From positions 186,001 to 250,000 of the forward strand of contig JAIXMO010000018.1 in assembly GCA_025677825.1 (NCBI GenBank): 64,000 bases of DNA, in the 5' to 3' direction. Made by a program: the position numbers and the translations under genes. Position 1 is the first letter of the stretch. Each line of letters starts with the position of its first letter. Source of the stretch: Helicostylum pulchrum (taxonomy: Eukaryota > Mucoromycota > Mucoromycetes > Mucorales > Mucoraceae). The notes beneath the pieces are model-generated. The model saw only the letters and a list, made by a program, of their open reading frames with translations. It did no database searches and was not told where the DNA came from. Below are positions 1-10,689 of this stretch, in pieces.

Positions 1-1109
1 TCTGTTATCTAGCGTGAATGCAAAGAACAATGGTCAAAATGGGTCTGGAGTAATCGATACTGATAAGCGTAAATATGATTCCGTGAGCAGTCCTAGTAGT
101 TCTCCTAGTCCTCCTAGAGGTAAGCTAGCTTTTTTTAAAAAAATAAGTGGATCAAGTTAATAAGTTTTGAGAATTAGCTGATTCAGAATCACCTAGAAGA
201 GTGGGTAGAAAGCCCGTTACCAGTGATGATGATGATGTAAGATTGGATAGATTTTGTTATTATGCAAGCATTTATACTAATTATGGTTCTTTATATATGC
301 TGTAGTCAGATAATCCTAAATCTAAGAGAAAGGCACAAAACAGAGCTGCGCAAAGAGCTTTTAGAGAACGTAAAGAAAACCATGTTCGAGTATTGGAAGA
401 AAGAGTTAAAGAATTGGAAGATATGAATGTAGATAAAAACTTGGAATTGCAGCAGGAAAATGAAAAGTTGAAAGAAATGGTAGCTAAATTAAAATATGAA
501 AATGAAGCGTTACTTGGATCATCTTCTTCATTCGATTTCCCGTTATCTAATAATTCAGTAACAAGTGATTCTAGTAGGCCAAATAAGTTGATTAGGTCAT
601 CTGGTAATAATAATGATGATGTTTACTTTGATACGTTTAGTAGTAGTACATTATCTCGCTCTTCAAATTCAAATACACCAGAAACACAGCATCAGCTAAA
701 TATTGACGATATATTAGGATTAGATACTTCTGTTCTACCTTCTGATGCTATACTTGATCATTCAGAGTTATTGGGCTTTAATAATGATTACTCTGGCCAA
801 TTAAACGATATCTTGGATCAACACAGATTAACTTTTGCGACAAACCCATCTGAATTTGACTTCTTTTATCCTTTATCTTCAAATAATGACGTACTTGATA
901 CTGCCTCAATACAATTACCTGCTGACAATGAAGGTGAAAAACACGTTCATGATATCACTAAAGTATGGGAGAAAGTATCTCAACATCCCAGATTTGATGA
1001 AGTCGATATGGATGTTCTTTGTGATGAAATGAAGAAAAAGGCTGTTTGTGTAGATGTAGATTTGAATGATGAACTTGAAAAAGTTGTTAACCAATTTTAC
1101 CCTGTTTAG
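1..1109 (+). CDS. AP-1-like bZIP transcription factor (Yap1/Pap1 type), 5' partial
   Basis: A DNA-binding regulator of the fungal AP-1 group, which controls oxidative-stress and drug-resistance genes in the nucleus. The frame is open from the window edge, so the start lies outside. I infer exons <1-119, 178-236 and 306-1109. The basic region reads KRKAQNRAAQRAFRERKE, with the NxxAQxxFR signature, followed by a leucine-zipper heptad (LEERVKELEDMNVDKNLE). A long Ser/Asn-rich middle follows. The C terminus holds LCDEMKKKAVCVD, a two-cysteine element resembling the Yap1/Pap1 redox domain that controls nuclear export. I did not see a matching N-terminal Cys cluster in the visible part. Family assignment is strong; redox control is inferred from the C-terminal cysteines. 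Confidence 0.85.
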
Positions 1110-1232
1110 TAGTTTTTTTTTTTTATTGTTTTTCTTTATATCATTTGTAAACACACACGCCCCATCTCAACACCTTTTTTTTTTCATAGTAATAATAAAT
1201 AAAACAAATATATTTGTGTGTATTTTTTTCTT

Positions 1233-1570
1233 TTAAGATCTCATTAATGAAACACCCATAATAATACAAGCAAGAGAGACATAAGGACTTAAACGTTCGC
1301 CAATACGTGCTGCTTTCCAAATTAATCCAAACACACTATACATTAAAAAAAATCAGTACTTTTTTTTTCTTGGTCTTAAAAAAAACTACGGATATTTACC
1401 CAGTCTTGTTTCTATCGACTAAAGAAGGTGCTTGTGCTCTAACATAGGTACATGTACAGATTAACAATAAGATGACTAAAAGTAAAGATTGAAAATTGAA
1501 AATTGCTGACTACAATACATGGTTAATTAACATCTGTTGCTTACATTGTTTAGTTTTTGTTACTTACCAT
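1233..1570 (-). CDS. KISH: KISH / TMEM167 small secretory-pathway membrane protein
   Basis: A 71-residue two-pass Golgi/ER membrane protein of the Kish family, implicated in the early secretory pathway. Exons (minus) are 1568-1570 (the ATG alone), 1400-1509 and 1233-1335, with phases matching throughout. The protein contains [20 protein letters not shown], then [11 protein letters not shown], then [18 protein letters not shown], which are the family's near-invariant blocks, and the length matches the usual 72 residues. The gene was missed by simple ORF calling because it is short and split. The first exon consists of exactly the start codon, followed at once by GTAAGT. It diverges from CYP51 across about 1.1 kb. 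Confidence 0.9.
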
Positions 1571-2689
1571 AATGTTGAATTGCAATAACAAAGAGAGAGA
1601 AACTAGATGATTAAAATAATTTGCTTTTCGAAACTGGTGTTTTTTATTTGTGACGTGTTTAACATTTGTTTGTTCACACTGTATCCTTAATCCCAAAAGC
1701 ATTGTACACTATTTGGGATAAGTGTGCTTTGTTTATAACTGTTGTTATTTATTGTTTGACATGTAAAAAATATTTTTTTCCTTATATTATTTTAAAAAAA
1801 GAAGAAGTGCCTCTGGCCTATGTCGATATATGTTACGTACAGTATTGCGTTATCCGGGACTTCTTCTTCTTCTAATATAGTCAAGTAGGTAATTTTTTGT
1901 TGCCTCAGCACGTTTACTAAAACAAACATTCTACTTACGACAGTAACAGAACTGTACCGTATGAGAAACCCTTTATAATTTATTTCTGAAAAAAAAACAT
2001 GCATGATTTTTTTCAATTTGGTTGTACTACGTGATCTTTAGTGAAATCTGGAATAGTATATTCCTTATTAAGGTGAAGCTTTATATGTCTATTGTATATT
2101 TCATCATCAAGGTTTGGTTTTAGTGATACTCCGCTAAACACTTTTTATAAAATATAGTGGATCTATTTAATCATTTTTTATAAAAAGTACGCGTCTACAA
2201 ACGTGTTGTTACAACTTATTTTAACAAACCAAAAAATGTCTCATGAGTCACACTTTTTTTTTTTGCCTGAACGTGTAAATAGAATGTATATCAAGGATTC
2301 CCTAACGTTATTTACTAGGTGTGTGAACATGATTAACCTTTAAATTTTAAAAAGAGGAGTTGCTCAGGTGAAAGGAATAACTAGCAGACAAGAAAAAATA
2401 TTTTGTGAACTAAAATAGAATATCCAGATTTGTCTGCATAAAAAAAAAGGTTTAGGAGCAACTGGCAGCATATATTTTTTACGTTCCTATTAAAATGGAT
2501 TAGTTAAGGGAACAATCAAAAATAGGGAAAAAATATGGTTCGATATAAAGCCTCAAGTCTGTCATGGATGCCGAAGGTAACACTCCGCCTTTTTGACACC
2601 CATTAGCACTCCGAATAACTCTTCTCACTTTAAAAAGCCCTTTTCTTCTCTCTCCTCAACCTTTTTTATTTTTCTTTACTTGTTACATT
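1571..2689. other. Divergent intergenic region between KISH and CYP51
   Basis: About 1.1 kb with no convincing gene. It holds a weak inverted repeat (agaagaagt near 1799 and acttcttct near 1860) and two stretches related to DNA elsewhere in the window. The stretch at 2156-2215 resembles the minus strand of 62150-62190. The stretch at 2267-2325 resembles 46722-46780. A TATA-like gatataaag lies at 2542-2550, ahead of CYP51. Confidence 0.5.
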
Positions 2690-4350
2690 ATGGCTATCAT
2701 CTCTACTCTTTTATCCGGAGCCTCAATTACGGAACTTATTTACAAGTCTCTGCTAGCTATTGTAGCATACTGGGCCTTCCATCTTTTATCTCAATTGGTA
2801 AAAAAAAAATTACATACGCACAGACCCCTCTTTTTTGAAAATACTAATTTTGTTTATATATTAGGTTATTCCAAAAGATGCAAAGGTAGTTCCAACAGTT
2901 TTTTCATGGGTTCCTGTTATGGGTAACGCTGTAGAGTTCGGAAAGTAAGTTTAAATTTAAAACGTTTTTTTTTTTTTGCAAAATTTTCTGATCCAAAGTG
3001 TTATATAGAGATCCAATTCAGTTTCTTAAATCATGTCAAAAGAAATACGGCGACGTATTTACGTTCCAACTGGTGAACAAAAAAGTCACTGCGTGTTTAG
3101 GACCGGACGGTAACCAATTTGTATTCAACGCACGACAAAACGTAGCGTCTGCGGCTGCCGCGTACAACGACATGACCAAGTACGTTTTTGGTCGCGATAT
3201 TGTGTTTGATACACAGCACAGTATCTTTATGGAACAAAAGAGGTTTATCAAGAGCGGGTTGAGCATTGATACGTTCAGAAAAGATGTGCCGTTGATCTTG
3301 GAAGAATGTAATTTGTTTTTAGACAAGATGGAGCCAAAAGGGCAAGTGGATGCGTACCACATGTTTGGGGCTCTGATTATCAATACGGCGTCGCGTACTT
3401 TGTTAGGTCCCGAGGTGCGTAATGCGTTAGATGATGGTGTAGCGCAACTCTATTATGATTTGGATCAAGGGTTTCGTCCGATTAATTTCATGTTTCCGAA
3501 TTTACCGTTACCTGCGTACCGCAAACGCGATGTAGCGCGTGAGAAGTTGGCGACGTTGTACTCTCAAATCATTGAGGGAAGACGTAACAACCCTGATAAC
3601 GTACAAGAGGATTTGCTTCAAACGTTGATGGACTCTCGGTACAAGGACGGGTCTGGTATTCCCGATGCGCAAATCTGCGGTATTTTGACAGCAGCGCTCT
3701 TTGGCGGACAACATACTTCTTCTACTACTTCTGCATGGGCGATTTTGGAATTGGCGCATCGTCCTGATATTGTCACGGCACTTCGTCAAGAGATGATTGA
3801 GAAGCTTGGGTCGTTGAAAGCCGAGTTTACGTATGATAATTTAGAGGAGCTGCCATTGTTGGAGAACATTGTGAGGGAAACGCTGAGACTTCACCCTCCG
3901 ATCTTTAATATGATGCGTCGTGTGGTGGTGGATGAAATGGTGTATGAAAAGAACGGGTTGGTGATCCCCAAGGGCAATTATATTTGTGCGGCGCCAGGTG
4001 TAACGCAGATCGATGAGACGTACTTTAATAATCCAATGAAGTGGAATCCTTACCGTTGGTCTGAAAAGACGGATCCGGTTCATGCGTTGGAGCAAGGCGA
4101 GGATGCGAATATTGATTATGGGTTTGGCGCAGTAGGTATCTCGTCGCGTAGTCCGTTCCTTCCTTTTGGTGCTGGTCGCCATCGTTGTATAGGTGAAAAG
4201 TTTGGGTACTTGCAGTTGAAGGCGGTTATTGGTACGTTTGTTAAACGGTTTGATTTTGAAGGTGTTACGGAGCATGTACCTAAACCGGATTATACATCCA
4301 TGGTTGTTGTACCAGAGAATAGTAATATTCGATTCACCCGTAGAGACTAA
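2690..4350 (+). CDS. CYP51: Lanosterol 14-alpha-demethylase, Mucorales F5 type
   Basis: A cytochrome P450 of ergosterol synthesis that removes the 14-alpha methyl of lanosterol/eburicol in the ER; it is the azole target. Exons 2690-2797, 2865-2944 and 3009-4350 give 509 residues. The acceptor before 3009 was chosen because it alone joins EFGK to DPIQFL in phase. An N-terminal membrane anchor precedes VFSWVPVMGNAVEFGK. The I helix is LFGGQHTSSTTSAW, the ExxR is ETLR (353-356), and the heme motif FGAGRHRCIG puts the ligand at Cys456. Numbering along this model gives Phe129 (codon 3205-3207) where most fungi have Tyr, and Ala291 (codon 3691-3693). These are the residues associated with short-tailed azole resistance in Mucorales CYP51 F5. 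A possible second CYP51 paralogue is not in this window. Confidence 0.95.
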
Positions 4351-4511
4351 AACATTTATCACTTTTTTTTTTTTACTACATAATATATATATATATAATT
4401 TTTTTTGCACACAAACATATTAAAACTACAATAAAAAAAAATCTGTTTTTTCTGTTATTTTTTTTTTTTTTTTTTTTTTTGGTCAAGCTAAGAGAAAAAC
4501 CCTTTCTTTAT

Positions 4512-4961
4512 TTAAAAAGATTTTGTGCCTGGTTTATCTGAAGTGCCACTAGCAGGAAATAAAGCAGCGCCAGCCAAATACTGCTGAACCACGTAGGCTA
4601 TGCTTACAAGTAATGCGACGAGAAAAGTAAACCTGACAAATCCGTAAAGCAATCGATAAATCCAGCGGAAGGTAGCTACGACAGAGCAGTATAAGATATA
4701 CATGATCACCAATAAGAGAAAGATGGTCATGAAATTTGACTCTTTTACAGACTGGGCAAGTACAAAGTACATTTGTTGAATAAAGCTAGGTGAGTGGGAT
4801 AGAATATATGAGACGGCTGAAGTAGTAATGCCAAAGAGTTGGTCCGGTGCTGGGAGTGGAATATTGGCTTCTTTCAAATGCAAGTAGCAGAACGTGTAAG
4901 CTTGAGATACGTACTGAATAGCTTGCATGGTCACATTGAGTGTTTCGTTTATTCCTTCCAT
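4512..4961 (-). CDS. Small membrane protein, Apq12-like (nuclear-envelope/pore biogenesis)
   Basis: An intronless 149-residue protein. Residues about 75-135 form two adjacent hydrophobic segments (FMTIFLLLVIMYILYC, then FTFLVALLVSIAYVV) joined by a basic WIYRLLYGFVRF stretch. This arrangement and the length fit the Apq12 family of nuclear-envelope/ER proteins, which affect nuclear pore assembly and membrane lipid homeostasis in yeast. The N-terminal 70 residues are amphipathic and not distinctive. Assignment rests on topology and the SVVATFRWIYRL-like motif rather than on a catalytic signature, so it remains tentative; it could be another small ER protein. It converges on CYP51 with a short AT-rich spacer. 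Confidence 0.5.
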   Translation of the reverse strand: MEGINETLNVTMQAIQYVSQAYTFCYLHLKEANIPLPAPDQLFGITTSAVSYILSHSPSFIQQMYFVLAQSVKESNFMTIFLLLVIMYILYCSVVATFRWIYRLLYGFVRFTFLVALLVSIAYVVQQYLAGAALFPASGTSDKPGTKSF

Positions 4962-5333
4962 GTTGAAATAAAAAAAAAATATATAAAGAGAAAAACAAAA
5001 AAACTCTATTTTTTTTGTTGCGCTTTTCCGGTTTTATTTGGTCTCTTTTTTTTAAAATAAAAAAAAAGCCCGCAGTGGCTTAACCCGTTTATTTTTCCCT
5101 TTTGCTTGTTAAAATAAAGTACTGATAAACTATTTACATGGTGAAATAAATATCAGAGAGAGAGACAGAATGGTTTCTTATCAGATTAGGACATAAACTT
5201 ACCGGAGCTATAATCATGACTCACTGGATAAATCAAGAAAAAAATAAAACGATGAAGAGACGAGGTGAGGGAAAGAAAACACTTGGAATTTGACAGGTTC
5301 GCATATAATTTCCTCCCCACCAAAAAAAATAGT

Positions 5334-5650
5334 TTAAACGCTATTGCTGGTATAGAACGCTAGTACTTGTGTACAACCAAGAGCTTGGTATGTGTAGAAC
5401 AACATACGCGTAACTCCTTTCGCGTAAGTCCCATGGCAACTAAACAACAACAAAAGGGGGGCAGTTATTTGCTAAGCAACCAAAAAAAGTATTTACCAGC
5501 CACAGTTTAATTTGACACGGTAAAAACAAAGGACACAGTTGTCTGTTTGAAACCTGTGAGAACAAGAAGCATAACCTTGTTGCACATGTGAAAACTGTGA
5601 CGTTGACAATCTCTTTGGTAGAAGTCGGAGATGTAAACGATTCAAGTTAC
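5334..5650 (-). CDS. Candidate small cysteine-rich protein, 5' end unresolved
   Basis: Two minus-strand exons join in phase: an upstream exon ending at 5497 and a terminal exon 5334-5439. The joined part reads FQTDNCVLCFYRVKLNCG, then CCHGTYAKGVTRMLFY and YQALGCTQVLAFYTSNSV before a stop. It carries at least seven closely spaced cysteines, including NCGCC. The upstream exon is open back to about 5650, but no in-frame ATG was found, so a further 5' exon or a decayed start is likely. It lies between the Apq12-like gene and ETFA and would share the ETFA promoter region. Product not recognised; small Cys-rich proteins in fungi are often secreted, but no signal peptide could be shown here. Confidence 0.4.
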
Positions 5651-5728
5651 TAATGATCTTAAGCTTTCCCCAGGTTTTGTTGTTGTTTTCTTTTTTTTTT
5701 TTCTTTATATAAAATTTAAAATAAAATA

Positions 5729-7078
5729 ATGTTTGCTGCTACTACCTCTCGCATTGCTCTTCAAGTAATGTATAATAGCTGACACTACACACAAACATAT
5801 AACTAATGAAACTCCCCCCACTTTAATAGGCACGCGCTACACTTGCTCAACGTTTCTATGCAACTGGAGCAGGAGCCAACACACTTTTATTTGTTGAACA
5901 TAAGGATGGACTTATTGGTGGAGCTACTTTGAATGCTTTGACTGCAGCTAGTCAATTAGGTGGTTCTGTCACTGCCTTAGTTGCAGGAGATGCACCTGAA
6001 TCTGTTGTCCAACAAGTATCCAAGTTGGCTGGTGTCTCCAAGATTTTAACTGCCAAGGACGCAGCTTACGCTAACAGTATGCCTGAAGATATTGCACCTC
6101 TTCTTGTTGCTGCTCAAGCTCAATTTGGGTTCACTCATTTGTTCACTGGTCATACTGCTGTCGGTAAGAATATCTTTCCTCGTGCTGCTGCCTTGATGGA
6201 TGTTGCTGCTGTATCCGATATCACTGGTATTGAAAGTGAAGATACTTTTGTTCGTCCTATTTACGCTGGTAAAAGTTGATATATTGATTTTAAATAAGAG
6301 AGATAAATCTAATTTTTTTTCTTCTTTGTAGGTAACGCTATTGCTACTGTCAAGTCTAATGACAAGATCAAGGTTGTTACTGTTCGTGGTACCGCTTTTG
6401 AAGCAGCTGCTTCTACTAACGAGGCTCAAGTCTCTGAGGAAGCCGCTCCTTCTGCTGAAAAGCCTGGATTGACTCAATGGGTCAGCGAAGAAATTCAAAA
6501 GAGTGATCGTCCTGACCTTGGTACCGCTAAGCGCGTTATCAGTGGTGGTCGTGGTATGAAGAATGGTGAGAACTTTACCTTGTTGTATGATTTAGCAGAT
6601 AAGATTGGTGCTGCCGGTAAGTCACGTGTTTGTGTGAAAAAAAAGAGAGAAGGTAACTGATTTTTTGTTGTAGTTGGTGCTTCTCGTGCTGCTGTTGATG
6701 CTGGATTTGTCGACAACTCATTACAAGTTGGTCAAACTGGTAAAATTGTTGCGCCTGGTAAGTTATATAATCGAGTGAGTGATTTTAGTTAGGAGACTAA
6801 CGTTTTTGTTACTTGTTAGAACTTTATGTTGCTGTTGGTAAGTAGTAGTAGTAGATCGTGGGAAATTTTTTAGAGAAAAAAAAAAAAGACTAAATTATGG
6901 GTAATTGTTTTTAGGTATTTCCGGTGCCATTCAACATCTTGCTGGTATGAAGGATTCCAAGACAATTGTTGCTATTAATAAGGATGCTGATGCTCCTATT
7001 TTCCAAGTTGCTGATTATGGACTTGTTGAGGATTTATTCAAGGCTATTCCTGAATTAACTGAAAAGCTTAGTAAATAA
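5729..7078 (+). CDS. ETFA: Electron transfer flavoprotein alpha subunit, mitochondrial
   Basis: Carries electrons from acyl-CoA and amino-acid dehydrogenases to ETF-ubiquinone oxidoreductase in the mitochondrial matrix, as a heterodimer with ETF-beta. Six exons: 5729-5764, 5830-6268, 6332-6616, 6674-6757, 6820-6837 and 6915-7078, giving 341 residues. The N terminus ([19 protein letters not shown]) looks like a targeting peptide. The C-terminal FAD domain shows [33 protein letters not shown] and [20 protein letters not shown], the standard FAD-binding blocks. The fifth exon is only 18 nt (encoding LYVAV and parts of the flanking codons), yet all phases agree. A 20-bp tandem repeat follows the stop. 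Confidence 0.95.
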
Positions 7079-7130
7079 GCCGTGTGTTTTGCACTTCAAA
7101 AAACTCCATACTCTATAAAAAAAACTTGTA

Positions 7131-7200
7131 TTAAAATAAATTGTTGCCGTATAAAATAAATTGTTGCCGTATAAAGTAAATTGTTGCCGTTTAAAATAAA
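7131..7200. repeat. 20-bp tandem repeat, about 3.5 copies
   Basis: The unit wtaaaataaattgttgccgt runs at 7131-7150, 7151-7170 and 7171-7190, followed by a partial copy to 7200. It lies between the ETFA stop and the dicarboxylate carrier start, so it is in the ETFA 3' region or the carrier promoter. Confidence 0.9.
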
Positions 7201-7369
7201 AAATGACACGTTATTTCACATGGACCAAGGTTTTTTCCAAATTAAGACAAAGCAATTATAATTTGACGATCCGGACGTCACATTTTATCACACACACAAC
7301 ATCCCCATACTCTTTATTTTTTATTTTTATTTTTTTCCTTGGTTTCTTTTTTTGTTGCTTAGAGATACA

Positions 7370-8486
7370 ATGCTTGCAGCTAATAGACCTGGTAGTATTG
7401 AGACCATTACCACTACTTCAAATCTATCTACAATCACTAGTTTAAAACCAAAGCAAAATACGGCAATCCAGTCACCATTCTGGTTTGGAGGAGCTGCTTC
7501 ATGTCTTGCAACGTTTGTTTCACACCCATTTGATCTTACCAAAGTAAGACTTCAAACTTTAAAAGTAGAAAACAGTACAGCATGGTCAGAGTTCAAGTTA
7601 TTAAGCCCTTCCCGTATGTTTAAAACAATGTGGACCATAAGTAGAGCAGAAGGTATTACAGCTCTTTATAGTGGGTTATCTGCAAGTTTGTTAAGACAAG
7701 GTACCTATTCAACTATTCGATTTGGATTATATGATCAATTCAAGTGGTCTGTCGCAGGGGATCAAAGTAAGTAGTAGTGGTATGCATATAGCTGATAAAA
7801 AAGATGAAACGTACTTACACGTATAAAAGAACCTACGGTACGTCAATTGCTATTTTGTTCAACAATGGCAGGTATATTAGGAGGTGCGTTTGGAAACCCT
7901 AGCGATGTAGTAAATGTACGTATGCAGAACGATGGACAGTTAGCGCCCAATCAGAGAAGAAATTATAAAAATGTGGTTGATGGTATGGTTAGAATTTGTC
8001 GTGAAGAAGGGCCGCGAGTTTTGTTTAGAGGATTAGGATCCAGTACACACCGTGCAGTTTTGATTACAGTGTCTCAAATGACAAGTTATGATTTGTTTAA
8101 GCAAACCTTTGTTGACAAATTTCATTTTTATGATGGATTAATGACTCATTTTGCATCGAGTTTATTAGCTGTAAGTTTTTTTCTATTGTTTATGTATTCA
8201 AGGTAGGACAGAATGATTAATACTGTACTTATAGGGTTTAGTGGCAACCACAGTGTGTTCTCCTTTGGATGTAGTCAAAACTCGTATTATGAGTGCTCAC
8301 TTGCATGATGGTCGGCATCCGGTAAAAATCATGGTTCATATGATAAAAACTGAAGGGTTTGGATCCTTGTTTCGTGGTTGGATGCCTGCTTTTGTTCGTT
8401 TAGGTCCACATACAATCGTCACTTTTATTGTCCTCGAGCAATTAAAAGAGTGGCATAAATCTTACAAGTTGTCTCAGTTGAATTAA
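7370..8486 (+). CDS. DIC1: Mitochondrial dicarboxylate carrier
   Basis: An SLC25 inner-membrane carrier, most like the fungal dicarboxylate (malate/succinate-phosphate) exchanger. Exons 7370-7766, 7830-8170 and 8235-8486 encode 329 residues in three repeats. Each repeat has the PxDxxxxR-type signature: HPFDLTKVRLQ, NPSDVVNVRMQND and SPLDVVKTRIMSA. The second signature has Asn in place of the usual Lys, and NVRMQND is characteristic of the dicarboxylate-carrier branch. Other supporting blocks are RQGTYSTIRFGLYDQFK, RAVLITVSQMTSYD and GWMPAFVRLGPHTI. The C-terminal repeat supports a complete gene. Substrate is inferred from subfamily motifs; the carrier fold itself is certain. Confidence 0.88.
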
Positions 8487-8598
8487 TTTCTTTTTTATTT
8501 TTTGTATATAATAATCACACCCCACACACACACACACTTTTTTCTTTCTTTTTTATTAGATACCACAGTTAGATCCTTTTTTTTTAAAAAAAAATAAA

Positions 8599-10275
8599 TC
8601 AATCTTTTGCTTGAACTCCACCGGCTCCAAGTTTAAATCGTTTGGTGACGGCGCGAGGTATTTCTTCTTCGTGATGCGTAACCATAATAAGCGTTTGGTC
8701 GGGTCGCATGTGTTTCTCTAACCAGACATTTACGTTACGAATCATCGTATCGTCTAGTCCTTGAAAAGGTTCGTCCCAAATAATCAAATCTGGCATTTTT
8801 ACCAAAGATCGCACCAACAACACCATACGTTGTTCACCGGTAGACATGTCTTGTAATTTACGATGCATCATAGACTCTATATCAAACTCTTTAAACAGCT
8901 GCTTTATGGTTTCATGCTGATCTTGGTTGATAGCTCTTGGTACCACAACATCGAAAAAGCCCGTACCCGCTGCTTCCAAAGCCGTTAAATTCTGGTTAAA
9001 ATAAAGGTGAATCTCAGGACTGACCATTCCCACTCTTTCCTTGATTTCCCAGATGGATTCACCCGTACCTCGTCTGCGACCAAACAAGGACAAGTCATTA
9101 GCATAAGCCTGTGGGTGATCACCGGTCATAAAAGATAATAAGGTTGTCTTTCCAGATCCATTGGGACCCAGCAAAGCCCACCTTTCACCTTTTCTCACAG
9201 TCCAGGAGATATCACGAAGGATAGGGTTTCCGCTGTAAGTGACCTTGACATTGTTCATTTCGATGACAGGGTCATTGGAGCTGGTGTCTAATTCTACTGG
9301 CAGCAGTTTATCCTCACCATCAGCTGATTGCTTGTGAGATAATCTGTTTTGTTGGTATTCTTCGGGTTTTCCTCGCCAGATAATTTTCATGTCTTTTAAT
9401 TCGATCACTTGGGTTGCCCAAGCGGGAAATTCGTCTTGAGGTCTTAAAATAAGTACCACGGGAATACCGGATAAATCTCCCAGCACCTTTAATAGATGTT
9501 GACGGTGTTCTACATCTAAACCCACTATATAGTGCGTATTAGTATGTGTGTCGATTTTGTTTTATTGGTAGTTATCGCATACTTAGAGGTTCGTCAAGGA
9601 CAAGCATGGCGGGCTTTTTTAATAATGCTCTTGCGATTCTGGCTCGTCGCGTTTGACCGTTAGATAACTTGACAAATGATAAGGGTAACAAGTGCTTGAT
9701 ATTTAACTGAGTTGAGATACGATCTATGTCCTTTTCATCGCCAGTCAAATAATCTCTTAAAGTTAAATCATTATCAGGGTCACTACAATAAAATTGAAAT
9801 TAGACCAAAAAAGTTAAAACATGCTTCTTTTTTTTTTTTTTACCTGAAATTAAATCGTTCTTGATAATAATGTTTACTATAAGAAAAAGCACCCGAGTCT
9901 TCTTTAAAAGAAACAAGGTGAACATGATCAGAGGCGTAAGGTGATATAGTAGGATCAATGATAGGCCATTGACCTGCAGATAAAGGTTGAATTGCATGTT
10001 TACCCGCAATTGTCTAACGAAACAAAATAATTAGAGGTGGTGGGATGATTTTTTTTTCTTATTGTTTTTACTTCGGCCAAAGTGGTTTTACCTGCACTGA
10101 CAGGTCCAACGACGACAAGTCGGTCGTTTTCTTTTAAAGTTAAAGAAAGGTTTTTAAAAACAGGGTCCTTGGCACCAAACCGAACTACTTGGGCATTCTC
10201 AAGTCGTAAAAGGATTTTAGTAGAGTAAAATCGGGTTTGTGTTAACCATCTTGTTTTTAAAAAGTGGAGACTCAT
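8599..10275 (-). CDS. Twin-ABC ATPase, YDR061W/ModF-PhrA-like
   Basis: A soluble tandem ABC ATPase without membrane segments, like yeast YDR061W and bacterial ModF. Exons (minus) 10072-10275, 9844-10013, 9583-9782 and 8599-9524 give 499 residues. The first cassette has a Walker A of GPVSAGKTT, signature LSNGQTRR and Walker B AMLVLDEPL. The second has GPNGSGKTTLL, signature STGEQRMVLLV and Walker B LIIWDEPFQGLD. The N terminus (RWLTQTRFYSTKILLRLE) is basic, hydroxylated and free of acidic residues, so mitochondrial import is possible. Function of this family in fungi is not established. It diverges from hexokinase. Confidence 0.85.
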
Positions 10276-10689
10276 CTTGATGAAAAAGAGAATAATAAAA
10301 AAAAATACACACGCGTTTTTGTGTACGAACGTATTTAAAGTTTTAAAAAAAAATTTGATTGGTTAAAGTTGAACCATTCGAAAAAATTACTCTTTAACAA
10401 AATAGTTTTTAACTATGTATATGTTACTTTAAACAACTACACCTTTGTTATAAGTTCATGCCAGTTAAAACACCGCGTGAAGAAGTTGTAGTCAGCTCAC
10501 TTGGAAAAAAAAAAGTTTCCCGCCGTTTTTAGCCCACACATAATTTCCTTTTTTAAAAAAAATGGGGGGTATGACCCACAGTCACTTCATTTATAAAAAC
10601 CTAAACCAAAAAACTTTTTTTTTTCTTTACCCGCAATCCCATACCTTTTTTTCTCTCTTTATATATCTTTTTTTTACCTTAGAAAAAAA
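10276..10689. promoter_or_regulatory. Divergent promoter region, ABC ATPase / hexokinase
   Basis: About 410 bp between the two start codons. The hexokinase side ends in a pyrimidine-rich run (10615-10680, with ctctctttatatatctttt) directly upstream of the ATG, a common fungal core-promoter layout. No specific operator was recognised. Confidence 0.5.

Noticed and set aside
1798..1870. Inverted repeat agaagaagt / acttcttct as a terminator or hairpin RNA
   Set aside because: The arms are only 9-10 bp around a loop of about 50 bp in AT-rich DNA; expected by chance.
3036..4410. Several long minus-strand open frames opposite CYP51
   Set aside because: They are shadows of the strongly biased CYP51 coding strand and have no family resemblance.
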